Source of the DNA: Mycobacterium botniense
GTDB lineage: Bacteria > Actinomycetota > Actinomycetes > Mycobacteriales > Mycobacteriaceae
DNA length: 64,000 nucleotides
NCBI RefSeq assembly: GCF_010723305.1
Contig: NZ_BLKW01000002.1
Coordinates: 1,984,001 to 2,048,000 of the forward strand
Direction of reading: 5' to 3'
Position 1 is the first letter of the stretch, and each line of letters begins with the position of its first letter. A program made the translations under genes and the position numbers. Shown here in pieces: positions 52,238-60,999 of the stretch. The notes below the pieces were generated by a model that worked only from the letters and a program-made list of their open reading frames with translations, did no database searches and was not told the DNA's origin.

Positions 52238-53094
52238 GGCACGAATTCGACTTTCGACATCTTGAGCTGGCCGCCGTCGCGGGTGATGTTCAGGCTCAGC
52301 CGCCACGGGGGCGGTGGCTGTTTCGTCTTGTCGGGATTAGTGATCTCGGACTTTGCAGCCACCAGGACGACTGCGGAATTGTCGGTCATGGACTCGACGG
52401 CAACTGCGTCCACGCTGGCTTTGGTGCTGATCTTCGAATTCGTCACACCTGCGACCAGGTACGCCGAGGTCACCTCCAGTTGGTCTTTGAGCTGGCCGGT
52501 GGAGTTGTCAATGATGCGCTGGAAGTCCTCCTTGGCGTGGTTGGCGTCAATCGACATCAGCGTCACAGCGCCTTGGCGGGCGGCGGCAGCGAACTCCGCA
52601 GCGAGCCGTCGTTGGTGCACGGCGGTCTGATGCTGCCAGGCCATGTAGCCGCTCGCCCCGAGCGCGAGGCAGATCAGCGCCATCGCGACGCCGACAAGCA
52701 CTGTTTTTCGCCCCGGAGCATGCAGCCTGGCGGTGATGCGGTTGGCGCGGAGCCGCGCAGAACCCGGGTCAGTGGAATGCAGCTGCAGCTGCGGCCTAGC
52801 GGGCGTCTCGGCGGCGGGCTCGCTGCCTTCCGCGTCTGCGTTGTCGGGCATGTCGGGCTGATTGCCCGACGCTGCCTCGGCCTGGCGACGTAGCCGCAGC
52901 GCACGTGCCCGGGCTGCTTGAGCGCGCGCTTCCGCCCGCGCGGCCTCTGCCTCCGCTTCCGCGACTGCAGTGAGTCCGTCGGCGTCGGAACCGTTCGGCG
53001 GGCACGGTCGCTCGGTGCGGGAGTTGGCCCCCGTCCGGGAGCTGTCACCACGGTCGGCCTCACGCGCCTCCGGTGGACGCTGCCGCGGCGGCAT
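52234..53094 (-). CDS. Mce-associated membrane protein with coiled-coil N-terminus
   Basis: 286 aa. Residues about 43-75 form an Ala/Glu/Arg-rich helix likely to be a coiled coil; membrane segment about 131-152 (VLVGVAMALICLALGASGYMAW); then the Mam NTF2-like domain (LAAEFAAAARQGAVTLMSID; GQLKMSKVEFVP). It is followed by the second Mam gene with a 4-bp overlap. Probably works with the mce complex at 41-51 kb. Confidence 0.88.
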   Translation of the reverse strand: MPPRQRPPEAREADRGDSSRTGANSRTERPCPPNGSDADGLTAVAEAEAEAARAEARAQAARARALRLRRQAEAASGNQPDMPDNADAEGSEPAAETPARPQLQLHSTDPGSARLRANRITARLHAPGRKTVLVGVAMALICLALGASGYMAWQHQTAVHQRRLAAEFAAAARQGAVTLMSIDANHAKEDFQRIIDNSTGQLKDQLEVTSAYLVAGVTNSKISTKASVDAVAVESMTDNSAVVLVAAKSEITNPDKTKQPPPPWRLSLNITRDGGQLKMSKVEFVP

Positions 53095-53279
53095 GGTGAC
53101 CTCCTCATCGGTGCGGGTCGTGCACGGAGAACCACATTATCACTAGATGGGCGCTGGCCAGATTGGCGAATCTCCACCATGGATGGCTCTAAGCTGCGTA
53201 AACACTGACTAGACCGAGGGCACAGCGAGGATGGCACCGGTGAGCCAGGAGGGCGCAGCGGCCCTCGGGACAGGTGATC

Positions 53280-53296
53280 TTCTCCAAATAGGAGAA
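53280..53296. promoter_or_regulatory. Everted repeat TTCTCC-N5-GGAGAA (site G)
   Basis: TTCTCC-AAATA-GGAGAA, perfect 6-bp arms. It lies 30 bp before the exported-protein start at 53327 and 185 bp before the divergent Mce-associated operon (53094). Same arrangement and spacing as the sites at 11500 and 62185. Confidence 0.5.
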
Positions 53297-53326
53297 TTTT
53301 GTTTTCGGTTGTGCCACAGTATTGGC

Positions 53327-53704
53327 GTGCGCATCACTGTGGCAGCGTACGCAGCATTCGTCGGCGCTGGTGTGTTGACCGCACCACCGGCCACCGCGGG
53401 GCCGACCGTCTGCGACTACCCCAGCTGTACTCCGGGTATCGCGCCGGGCGTCGTCCTCGGCGCGCCGTGCGACAATACCACCTATTACGTGTTCGGGGTC
53501 ACCGATTGGGGTCGGCTGGTGTTCTGCGGCTCGCCGCGTCGATATCAGCCCAGGTGGTTCCGCTCACCGCCGATGGCGGGAATCAAGGAAGAGAACGCGG
53601 ACTGCACCCAGTACCAGAACTACGTCGCGCAGGCGCCCGACGGGCTGTTTCTGGTCTGTATAGCGCAGGACGGCCGAACGTTCTGGACGCGCGGCGACAC
53701 CTAA
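53327..53704 (+). CDS. Exported Cys-rich protein of unknown function
   Basis: 125 aa from GTG 53327. Signal peptide VAAYAAFVGAGVLTAPPATA, then a mature domain with six Cys (VCDYPSC, GAPCDN, VFCGS, DCTQY, LVCIA), likely disulfide-linked outside the cell. The frame extends upstream to 53231, but that stretch contains operator site G, which argues for the later start. No family named. It may be a surface protein of the regulon. Confidence 0.72.
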   Translation: MRITVAAYAAFVGAGVLTAPPATAGPTVCDYPSCTPGIAPGVVLGAPCDNTTYYVFGVTDWGRLVFCGSPRRYQPRWFRSPPMAGIKEENADCTQYQNYVAQAPDGLFLVCIAQDGRTFWTRGDT

Positions 53705-54525
53705 CCTGCGACCACGGCTAGGCTACGGTCCCACAGCTCGCGGGCGAGCTCTGAATCCGCTGCTGCACGGTGCGGTTTGGCGATCTTGTGCCGTGAGTAG
53801 TATTCGCCTGGTTGCCAGTCAAAACCGGGGGTGCCCGAAGCCAGCCAGACCAGTTGATCAGCTCCTTCGTCTGCGGTCGCAACCAGACGCGTGGTGGGCA
53901 GGTGCCGCATGAAAGCCAAGACCCGTGACCCCGATGCAGGACCGAAGTTGGAGTCGACATAGCCGGGGTGAAACGTCACCGCGGACACCCCCACACCATG
54001 GTATCGACGATGTAATTCCTTGGTGAACAAGATGATTGCCAGCTTGGTGAGGGCGTATGCGGTGCTGGGGCGATGGCGGTGCGTGTTGTGAAGGTCGTCG
54101 ATGCTGACCTTGCCCAGCAGCTTTTGCGACGAACTGGTGGTGTTGACGATCGACGCGCGCGACTCGACCAGGACCTCCATCAACTGCGTGGTGAGCAGAA
54201 ACGGGGCCAGGTAGTTGACCTGGTAGGTGTGCTCATACCCGTCGTTGGTGATCCGGATCGTGCGTGTCATGCCGCCGGCGTTGTTGGCCAACACATCGAT
54301 CCGTGGGTAGCGCGTACGCAACTTCTCGGCCAATGCTCGCACCTGGGCCAGGTCGGCGAAGTCGGCCACGAAACAGTCGGCATCCAGTTCTGCGGCCACC
54401 GCGTGGGTCTTGGTCTCCGATCGGCCGATCACCACCACATGTTCCCCGGCTCGCCGCAAGCGGCGCGCCGCCGCAGCACCGATCCCGTCACTGGCGCCGG
54501 TGATGACAATAGTCTTGGCGGTCAT
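53701..54525 (-). CDS. Short-chain dehydrogenase/reductase (retinol-dehydrogenase-like)
   Basis: 274 aa. TGASDGIG (9-16), NNAGG, NTTSSSQ with the Ser, and YALTK active site. The C-terminal part (WLASGTPGFDWQPGEYYS) is that of the WWOX/retinol dehydrogenase-like branch, often acting on lipid or isoprenoid alcohols. It lies 10 bp downstream of a P450 and is last in the LLM-P450-SDR operon. Confidence 0.9.
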   Translation of the reverse strand: MTAKTIVITGASDGIGAAAARRLRRAGEHVVVIGRSETKTHAVAAELDADCFVADFADLAQVRALAEKLRTRYPRIDVLANNAGGMTRTIRITNDGYEHTYQVNYLAPFLLTTQLMEVLVESRASIVNTTSSSQKLLGKVSIDDLHNTHRHRPSTAYALTKLAIILFTKELHRRYHGVGVSAVTFHPGYVDSNFGPASGSRVLAFMRHLPTTRLVATADEGADQLVWLASGTPGFDWQPGEYYSRHKIAKPHRAAADSELARELWDRSLAVVAG

Positions 54526-54535
54526 GGCCGCGCGG

Positions 54536-55732
54536 TCAGCCGGTGATCACCGGTAATCGCGCCCAACCGCGCACACTGGCCGTGTGGGCGCGAACCGCGT
54601 TGTCATAATCCACCTGCCAATCGGGCCAGCGATTGAGCACTTCGTCAAGCGCGACCCGGGCTTCCATGCGCGCCAGGGCCGAACCCAGGCAGAAATGCAG
54701 ACCGTGCCCGAAGCTTAGATGCGAGCCGGTGTGATGGATATCGAAGCGCTCGGCGTCGGCGAAACGCCGCTCATCGCGGTTGGCGGATCCGTTCAACAAC
54801 AACATGATGGAGCCCTCCGGGACGGTGCGCCCGTAGTACTCGACGTCGGTGGCGACATACCGGGCCTGTACCGGCGATGGCGCCTCATACCGCAGCACCT
54901 CTTCGATCGCCTGGGGAATCAGCGAACGGTCAGCCGCGATCTCGCGGCGCTGATCGGGATGATCGGAGAACAGTTGGCCAATGAAACCGATCAGCCGCGT
55001 GGTCGTCTCGTTACCTGCGCCGGCGATGGTGCTGGTGTAGGTCAGGACCTCGGTTCGCGTCAGGCGTCGCCGGGTACCGTCCGGTTCTTCCACTTCGGCG
55101 TTGAGCAGCTCGGTCATCAGATCATCGGATGGATGATCGGCCCGCCAATCGATGTAGTCGGCGAAGATCTCGTAGGACTGCTCGAAACTGGTGGCGTCGA
55201 AGGCGGGCTTGCCTTCTGTCAAGGTCAGGAGACTATCGGTGCGTTTGCGGATCATCTCCTGGTCGGCCTCGGGGATACCCACCAGGTACCCGATCACCCG
55301 CATCGGCATCTGCGCCCCAAGGTCTTCGATGAAATCGAAACGGCCAGAACCAACGTGGGGGTCCAGTGCTCGCACGCAATACTGGCGCGCCAGCCCCTCG
55401 ACCGCTTCCATCCGCCGGGGAGTAAACACCCGCGACAGCAGCCGACGGTGCAGATCATGAATTGGGGGATCTTCCCATAAAATGATGCCCGGCGGGATTT
55501 CGAAACCGCTGAGCATGATGTCAGCGGTGGTGCCCCGGCCGGAGCGGAAGCGCTCCCAGTCGTTAAGGGCGGGAGCCACATCCGCGTAGCGGCTCAGCGC
55601 GAAAAAGTTGAATTTCTCGTTGTAGTACAGCGGCGCCTCGTCGCGAAGTCGTTTCCACACCGGATAAGGATCATCATCGATTTCGAAATCGAATGGGTCG
55701 TAATACACGTCGACAACGCTGGCGTCGGTCAT
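54536..55732 (-). CDS. Cytochrome P450
   Basis: 398 aa. I-helix AGNETT (239-244), ExxR E278-V-L-R281, heme loop FGHGLHFCLG with Cys348. ATG 55732 gives an N-terminus aligned with the paralog at 1986-3188 (YYDPxDxEIxxDPYPxxxRLR). The frame extends upstream without coding character. It starts 2 bp after the LLM oxidoreductase stop and is followed by an SDR, so the operon can hydroxylate and then oxidise a substrate. Confidence 0.93.
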   Translation of the reverse strand: MTDASVVDVYYDPFDFEIDDDPYPVWKRLRDEAPLYYNEKFNFFALSRYADVAPALNDWERFRSGRGTTADIMLSGFEIPPGIILWEDPPIHDLHRRLLSRVFTPRRMEAVEGLARQYCVRALDPHVGSGRFDFIEDLGAQMPMRVIGYLVGIPEADQEMIRKRTDSLLTLTEGKPAFDATSFEQSYEIFADYIDWRADHPSDDLMTELLNAEVEEPDGTRRRLTRTEVLTYTSTIAGAGNETTTRLIGFIGQLFSDHPDQRREIAADRSLIPQAIEEVLRYEAPSPVQARYVATDVEYYGRTVPEGSIMLLLNGSANRDERRFADAERFDIHHTGSHLSFGHGLHFCLGSALARMEARVALDEVLNRWPDWQVDYDNAVRAHTASVRGWARLPVITG

Positions 55733-55734
55733 TG

Positions 55735-56778
55735 CTAAGCCTCTTGTTTCTCGCGGGTCTGCCCGGGTTCGGTGGGATCGTTGTGCATCCCGTCGCCGGC
55801 GGGATCGAGGGCCAGCGCCGGAACGACGGCCTCGGTGACGCGCTTCAGGTACGGCCAGGCGATATCGGGTGGAAGTCCGCCGCACAGCGGTGCCAGGGTG
55901 AGCATGCCGCCACCGCGGACGTGGGCGATGGCCTCCGGCACGGTGAAGATGCGATATGTGCGTGATAGCGCGCGCAACTCCTCGATGGTATGCACGTCCG
56001 CGATTCCGGCCGAGGTGTCGTTTCCCGGGTTCCAGTCGGCGTAAGCGCGCGCGTCATGCAGCAGGTAGGGGCCGAGTTCTGCCCAGGCGTGATCGACGTC
56101 ATCGGCGACAAAACACACCGATGCGGTCTCGCGGTCCGGCAACAACGTCATACCCGGCTGGTGCCCGTGCGCGCGGCAGGCCGCCTCATAGGCTTCCCGG
56201 CAGCCGGGAACGTTGGCTTGCGCGAGAAAGGACAGCCCATATTTTCCGGCACGCCGGGCGGCTGCCAGACTGCCACCGCCCCACATGATCATCGGGCCAC
56301 CGCCGGTGCACGGCGCCGGCGTCACCGTGATCTGCCGCCCATGGTGCAGGACCGTCTCACCGCTGAGCAACCGGCGCAGCATCGCCAGATTCTCGTCGGC
56401 GATGCGCCCGCGCGCACCCATATCCACGCCGAAGTGTTGGTACTCTTCAGGCCGATACCCCAACCCGAATATGTACGAGACCCGGCCCCGGCTGATGATA
56501 TCGAGCACCGCCATCTCTTCGGCGAGCCGAACCGGGTCATATAGCGGCAGGATTACCACCGAGGTCAGCGCCAGCTGCTCGGTGCGTGCCGCGATAGCCG
56601 AAGCGAGGATCAGTGGCGTCGGCAGATAACCGTCCGGGGAGCCGTGGTGCTCACAGAGCACGACGCCGGAGCAACCACGTGTCTCGGCCCAGGCGCACAT
56701 GTCGATAGCGGTCGCATACAGCTGTGTCGCCGGCGCGCCCGAGTCTGGGGCACGCATGTCGAAGCGCATCGAGAACAC
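55735..56778 (-). CDS. LLM class F420-dependent oxidoreductase
   Basis: 347 aa, luciferase-like TIM barrel. DMCAWAETRGCSGVVLCEHHG, VVILPLYDPVRLAEEMAVLDIISRGR, GLGYRPEEYQHFG, and GPMIMWGGGSLAAARRAGKYG. Mycobacterial members usually use coenzyme F420; some use FMN. GTG 56778 or the ATG three codons in may be used. First gene of the operon with P450 and SDR; divergent from a TetR gene whose palindrome lies about 200 bp upstream. Confidence 0.9.
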   Translation of the reverse strand: MFSMRFDMRAPDSGAPATQLYATAIDMCAWAETRGCSGVVLCEHHGSPDGYLPTPLILASAIAARTEQLALTSVVILPLYDPVRLAEEMAVLDIISRGRVSYIFGLGYRPEEYQHFGVDMGARGRIADENLAMLRRLLSGETVLHHGRQITVTPAPCTGGGPMIMWGGGSLAAARRAGKYGLSFLAQANVPGCREAYEAACRAHGHQPGMTLLPDRETASVCFVADDVDHAWAELGPYLLHDARAYADWNPGNDTSAGIADVHTIEELRALSRTYRIFTVPEAIAHVRGGGMLTLAPLCGGLPPDIAWPYLKRVTEAVVPALALDPAGDGMHNDPTEPGQTREKQEA

Positions 56779-57086
56779 CGCTGGCCCCTGTTAATCGGGC
56801 CGGGCCAGCGGTTGCACCGGCCCGGCGCAAGCCTGAAAAGTCATTGCGGAGTCGCCATCAATTCACCGGATTCCCACCACTGATTACCCCGCCTTTCTGA
56901 ATCCTCGGATCCGCGGCACCAGGCCTGCGGGTAGGCGTGATATTCCCGCCGACGTAGGATTTAAGCGCCCGCCCAACACGGTTGAGCACATGCTTAACAT
57001 GCGGGCTGCGCATGGTCAAGACTCAGGAGGCCGACACCGGCGATGTTGTTCAAGCCCGGCCGGGCTGCCCACGAGTGCGGGTAACG
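56779..57086. other. Divergent intergenic region between LLM and TetR genes
   Basis: 308 bp. It holds the palindrome at 56981-56998. If the TetR starts at ATG 57012 instead of 57087, the gap is 233 bp. Nothing else recognised. Confidence 0.5.
56981..56998. promoter_or_regulatory. TetR operator, TGAGCA-N2-TGCTTA type (copy 1)
   Basis: GTTGAGCA-CA-TGCTTAAC; arms match at 7 of 8 positions. It is upstream of the TetR gene starting at 57087 (or 57012). The same core lies before the paralogous TetR at 60374. Confidence 0.65.
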
Positions 57087-57683
57087 ATGGTATCGGCCCG
57101 CAGATTCGGGGCACCGGACGCGAAGACCCGCGCCACGCTGCTGGACGCCGCCGAGCAGCTGATGCTCGAGGAGGGCTGGGCAGCCGTCACCGGGCGGCGG
57201 GTGGCGGAGAAGGCGGGTCTGCGATCTCAGCTCGTGCACTATTACTTTCGCAGCATGGACGATCTGCTGCTGGCAGTGTTCCGTCGCCGCGCCGAGCAGA
57301 GCTTCAAGGCGAACGCCAAAGCGTTGAGTTCGCCGCAGCCGTTATGGGCGCTGTGGCGGATGTTCAACAATCCGCCGTTCAGTGTTTTCACCATGGAACT
57401 CTTCGCGTTGGCCAACCACCGCGCGGAGCTCAGGACGGAGCTCGCCCATTACGCTGAGCGGTTCCGCAACGAGCAGACACGGACATTGGCCCGCGTCCTG
57501 AAAGGCTACGGGGTTGACACACAGCGATTCCCGCCGGCCGCGGTGGCCTTCCTGATGACGGGCGTGCCCGGTGTGCTGTTCATGGAAGAAGCTCTCGGTA
57601 TCTCGGCCGGTCACGCCGAAATCGTCGCGCTCGTGGAGCGCTACCTCCGGCGGCTCGAAGGTGATCCGGTGACGTCGTCATGA
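57087..57683 (+). CDS. TetR/AcrR family regulator (paralog 1)
   Basis: 198 aa from ATG 57087, chosen because the N-terminus (VSARRFGAPDAKTR) then matches the paralog; ATG 57012 is the alternative. The helix-turn-helix covers about 33-54 (VTGRRVAEKAGLRSQLVHYYF). The ligand domain is nearly colinear with the regulator at 60374-60991, sharing SSPQPLWALWR-type, LANHR, HYAERFRxEQ and VERYLRRLEGDP segments. Likely controls the divergent LLM-P450-SDR operon through the palindrome at 56981. Confidence 0.88.
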   Translation: MVSARRFGAPDAKTRATLLDAAEQLMLEEGWAAVTGRRVAEKAGLRSQLVHYYFRSMDDLLLAVFRRRAEQSFKANAKALSSPQPLWALWRMFNNPPFSVFTMELFALANHRAELRTELAHYAERFRNEQTRTLARVLKGYGVDTQRFPPAAVAFLMTGVPGVLFMEEALGISAGHAEIVALVERYLRRLEGDPVTSS

Positions 57684-57880
57684 GCGCGATCCAGGTCGTT
57701 CGTATCAGGCGAGATGGTCCGTTTCCGGGTGGGTTAGACGGGTGGCTGCGCACTTTGCCGTCCCGACGCCCCACGCAGCCGAGTTAACCGTGGACGTGTA
57801 TGGCACCGACGGTCGGTCGCGTTCGAGGCCACCTGCGCGGGTGCAATCAGGATCAGCCACCGACGATTGGAGTTGCGCAC

Positions 57881-58813
57881 GTGAAGGATCTGGACATCGG
57901 CGTGTACGTGCCCCAGATAGGCTTTTCCTATGACGATGTCCTGCACCGGGCTCGGCGCTGCGAGGAACTGGGCATCGGGTCACTGTGGCTTTACGACCAC
58001 CTGTATGGCCCCGGAGCCCCCGGCGTCGCCTCGCTCGAAGCATGGACGCTGGCGACCGCGCTGTTGAGCAGCACCGAGCGCTTGCGGGTGGGGCATATGG
58101 TGTTATGCAACCAGTTTCGCCACCCAGTCGTGCTGGCCAAAATGGCGACCACCCTCGACCAGATCGCGGCGGGCCGCCTGCAGCTCGGCATCGGTAGCGG
58201 CTCCATCGAAGACGAGCACACTCGAACGGGTTTGCCCTGGGGAAACTTCGCCGAACGAAGCGAGCGCCTGGCCGAGACGCTGGAGATCTTGAGCCAGGCT
58301 TTCAGCAAAGGGGTCATCGATTTCGCGGGCAAGCATTACACGGTGCGCAACATGCCGATCGTGCCGGGCCCGGCGCAGCAGCCCCGGCCTCCTATCGTCG
58401 TTGGGGGCGTGGGCGAAAAGTACACTCTGCCCTTGGTGGCGCGCTACGCCGATGTGTGGAACGTGCCCACTTACGGGCTAAACGAACTTGAACGCAAAAT
58501 CTCTATTCTGCAGTCGATTTGCGGCGATATAGGCCGCGACCCGACCAGCATTGTCCTGTCGATCGAAGCCGTCATGGCGCTTGCCCCAGACGAGTCGTCG
58601 CTGCCAAAGGTCCGTCAGATCGCCGAAAGACGCTTCGGTGCACCGGGTTTCGGTTTACACGAAGGCGGTCTTATCGGCACCCCGCAGGTCATCGTGGATC
58701 GGCTCAATGAACTTCACGCGCTTGGTTTTCGGCAGGTGGTGCTTTTCACCCATGACCGAGCGTCGGATGAGACGCTGGAACTGCTCGCTTCGAGCGTGAT
58801 TGCCCAGATCTGA
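57881..58813 (+). CDS. LLM class F420-dependent oxidoreductase
   Basis: 310 aa luciferase-like TIM barrel. LDIGVYVPQIGFSYDDVLHRARRCEELG, LWLYDHLYGPG, LRVGHMVLCNQFRHPVVLAKMATTLDQIAAGRL, GIGSGSIEDEH, and PPIVVGGVGEKYTLPLVARYADVWN, all usual for F420-binding members. GTG 57881 follows GGAG; upstream in-frame codons lack family similarity. Convergent with the P450 at 58948. Likely reduces or oxidises an intermediate of the nearby P450 products. Confidence 0.9.
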   Translation: MKDLDIGVYVPQIGFSYDDVLHRARRCEELGIGSLWLYDHLYGPGAPGVASLEAWTLATALLSSTERLRVGHMVLCNQFRHPVVLAKMATTLDQIAAGRLQLGIGSGSIEDEHTRTGLPWGNFAERSERLAETLEILSQAFSKGVIDFAGKHYTVRNMPIVPGPAQQPRPPIVVGGVGEKYTLPLVARYADVWNVPTYGLNELERKISILQSICGDIGRDPTSIVLSIEAVMALAPDESSLPKVRQIAERRFGAPGFGLHEGGLIGTPQVIVDRLNELHALGFRQVVLFTHDRASDETLELLASSVIAQI

Positions 58814-58929
58814 GATGGCTGTTCAGCCGATAGCTGCGTTCGGTCACGCTGGATACCTGCTGACGATGTGCGGGGCTGCGGTTTCATACCGCTCATGGGT
58901 GTGGAAGGAGAACCGCCCGGATCGGCAAA

Positions 58930-58946
58930 CTCGCCGGTAAGGCGAG
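58930..58946. terminator. Hairpin between convergent genes
   Basis: CTCGCC-GGTAA-GGCGAG, a perfect 6-bp GC-rich stem with a 5-base loop, in the 134-bp gap between the convergent LLM and P450 genes. No T-run follows, as is common for mycobacterial terminators, so the role is uncertain. Confidence 0.35.
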
Positions 58947-58947
58947 C

Positions 58948-60225
58948 TTAACTGGCTGTGGTGAAAGTGAGATGCAATTCGCTGAGTCCCCGCAAGATGT
59001 ACGTGGGCTCGTAGGTGTAGCGGCGGTTATCCGCCGGGCCGTGTTTGGCTTCGTTGATCCGGATGTCGCTCATCCGGTCCAGGATTCGCTCGATCGAGAC
59101 CCGCCCCTCCACTCGGGCCAGCGGCCCGCCGGGGCAGGTATGCACCCCGCGGGCGAATGCCATGTGCTCGCGGACGTTCTTGCGGTCGAGGCGGAACTCA
59201 TGCGGGTTCTCGAACCGGCGGGGATCGCGGTTGACCGCTCCCGGTAACACCATCACGATCGCACCGGCGGGAATGTCGACACCGCCCACCGTGGTGGCCC
59301 TGCGGGCCAGCCGCGAGTCGCTTTTGACCGGGCTCTCCATCCGCAGGGATTCCTCGATGAAGGCGGGAATCAGGCTGCGATCCTTCCGCAGCTGGTGCTG
59401 GATGTCGGGCCGGTCGCCGAGCACTTGCAGAGCAGCGGAGAGCAGCTTTGCGGTCGTTTCCTGTCCGGCCGCGAAAAGGAAGGTTGCTGAACGCACTACC
59501 TCGATGACCTCGGGTGTGGATCCATCCGGGTATCTCGCCGTCGCCAGCGCAGTCAGCACATCGTCACGCGGTGTGCGCCGACGGTCCTCGATATAGGAGC
59601 AGAACTTGTCATCGAGCCATTCCAGTGGATTGACACCCACCGATTCGTGGTTAAGTGCACCCACCCGCGCGCCCGGACGATCGGCACCAAGGACGGTGCG
59701 GAACTGCTTGTGGTCGTCTTCAGGCACACCGAGTAAATCGGCGATCACCAAAGTGGCGAACGGTTTTGAGTATTCGCTGATGAACTCGCACTCACCGTTG
59801 TCGAGGAATTCTTCGAGCTGACGATCAGCCAGGCGCCACATGAAATCCTCGTTTTCCTTCAGTCGGCTCGGGGTCAGCAGCCGACTCAACAACGAGCGTG
59901 CCCGGGTATGATCCGGTGGGTCCATGGTGACCATGTGCTCGAACATCGGAAACTGGTCGCGGTGTGCTTCGATTTGGGCGCTGATGTCATCGCCGTGGGG
60001 TTGGAAGGGCAGCGGTGGGAACGGCCCGCCCAGTGCGACGCAGTTGGAGAAGGTGTCGGTGTCCTTGTAGACGGCGGTGGCTTCCTCATAGCCGGTGACG
60101 GCAAAAACACCGTAGTGCGGAAGCTGCAACACCGGGTTTTTGCTCCGCAGGTAATCGAAGTAGGGGTGCGGATCAGGAATCAGCGACGCGTCGGTGAAGA
60201 AATCCACCGTGTCGAAGTTGCTCAT
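58948..60225 (-). CDS. Cytochrome P450
   Basis: 425 aa. I-helix AGQETT, ExxR E292-S-L-R295, heme loop FARGVHTCPG with Cys364 (Ala replaces the first Gly of FxxGxxxC). ATG 60225 gives an N-terminus aligned with its paralog at 20242-21528; the upstream extension is unsupported. No ferredoxin is adjacent, unlike the paralog. Divergent from a TetR gene, sharing a 148-bp promoter with the TGAGCA palindrome. Confidence 0.92.
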   Translation of the reverse strand: MSNFDTVDFFTDASLIPDPHPYFDYLRSKNPVLQLPHYGVFAVTGYEEATAVYKDTDTFSNCVALGGPFPPLPFQPHGDDISAQIEAHRDQFPMFEHMVTMDPPDHTRARSLLSRLLTPSRLKENEDFMWRLADRQLEEFLDNGECEFISEYSKPFATLVIADLLGVPEDDHKQFRTVLGADRPGARVGALNHESVGVNPLEWLDDKFCSYIEDRRRTPRDDVLTALATARYPDGSTPEVIEVVRSATFLFAAGQETTAKLLSAALQVLGDRPDIQHQLRKDRSLIPAFIEESLRMESPVKSDSRLARRATTVGGVDIPAGAIVMVLPGAVNRDPRRFENPHEFRLDRKNVREHMAFARGVHTCPGGPLARVEGRVSIERILDRMSDIRINEAKHGPADNRRYTYEPTYILRGLSELHLTFTTAS

Positions 60226-60302
60226 GGTGTGTGCGCGCCTCCCGGGCTGCGGTTTGCTTATCGGCAGCGAGGTTGAGTCGCCTGAGCCGGATATCGATAA
60301 CG

Positions 60303-60322
60303 TGCTGAGCACTTGCTTAGCA
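60303..60322. promoter_or_regulatory. TetR operator, TGAGCA-N2-TGCTTA type (copy 2)
   Basis: TGCTGAGCA-CT-TGCTTAGCA; arms match at 8 of 9 positions. It lies between the P450 start (60225, 77 bp away) and the TetR start (60374, 51 bp away). Same core as at 56981. Confidence 0.7.
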
Positions 60323-60373
60323 TGGCGCTAAGGTCGTGGTCAAGGCGACAGCGCCGTCCGGCATACGATCGGC

Positions 60374-60991
60374 ATGTCTATGAGCGAACGGAGTCAAGCG
60401 ATGACGTCGGCCCGCAGGATCGGTGCACCGGACGCGAAGAATCGAACCCTACTGCTCGAGGCGGCCGAGCAGTTGATGCTCGAAGCAGGCTATGCCGCGG
60501 TGACGTCGCGCCGCCTGGCCAGCAAGGCGGGACTGAAGCCCCAGCTGGTGCACTACTACTTCCGTACCATGGACGACCTGTTCCTGGCGCTTTTCCGGCG
60601 CCAGGCGGAAGCGGGTCTTCGGGCGCAGGCTCGGGCACTGGAGTCGCCGCAACCGTTGTGGGCGCTGTGGCGACTTGGTACAGATCCCGGATTCACACGC
60701 ATCACAATGGAATTCATGGCTCTTGCGAATCATCGCAAAGAGATGAGAGCCGAAATAGCTTACTACGCAGAACGTTTCCGCGACGAGCAATGTAAGGCAG
60801 TGTCTGCAGCACTCGGTCGCTACGGCGCTGCCGGCAAGGACGTGCCGCCGGTAGTGTGGACGGTCCTGATGACAAGTGTCTCACGGGTTCTGGTGCTCGA
60901 GCAGGCTCTTGGCATGTCTACCGGACACGCCGAAACGGTGGCGCTGGTCGAACACTACCTGCGTCGGCTGGAAGGCGACCCGCTGCCGTAG
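60374..60991 (+). CDS. TetR/AcrR family regulator (paralog 2)
   Basis: 205 aa. Helix-turn-helix about 43-65 (VTSRRLASKAGLKPQLVHYYF), preceded by ARRIGAPDAKNR. Very similar along its whole length to the regulator at 57087-57683. Other in-frame starts (ATG 60380, ATG 60401) are possible. By position it controls the divergent P450. Because both paralogs have the same operator core, they may also cross-regulate. Confidence 0.9.
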   Translation: MSMSERSQAMTSARRIGAPDAKNRTLLLEAAEQLMLEAGYAAVTSRRLASKAGLKPQLVHYYFRTMDDLFLALFRRQAEAGLRAQARALESPQPLWALWRLGTDPGFTRITMEFMALANHRKEMRAEIAYYAERFRDEQCKAVSAALGRYGAAGKDVPPVVWTVLMTSVSRVLVLEQALGMSTGHAETVALVEHYLRRLEGDPLP

Positions 60992-60999
60992 ATACGCAA

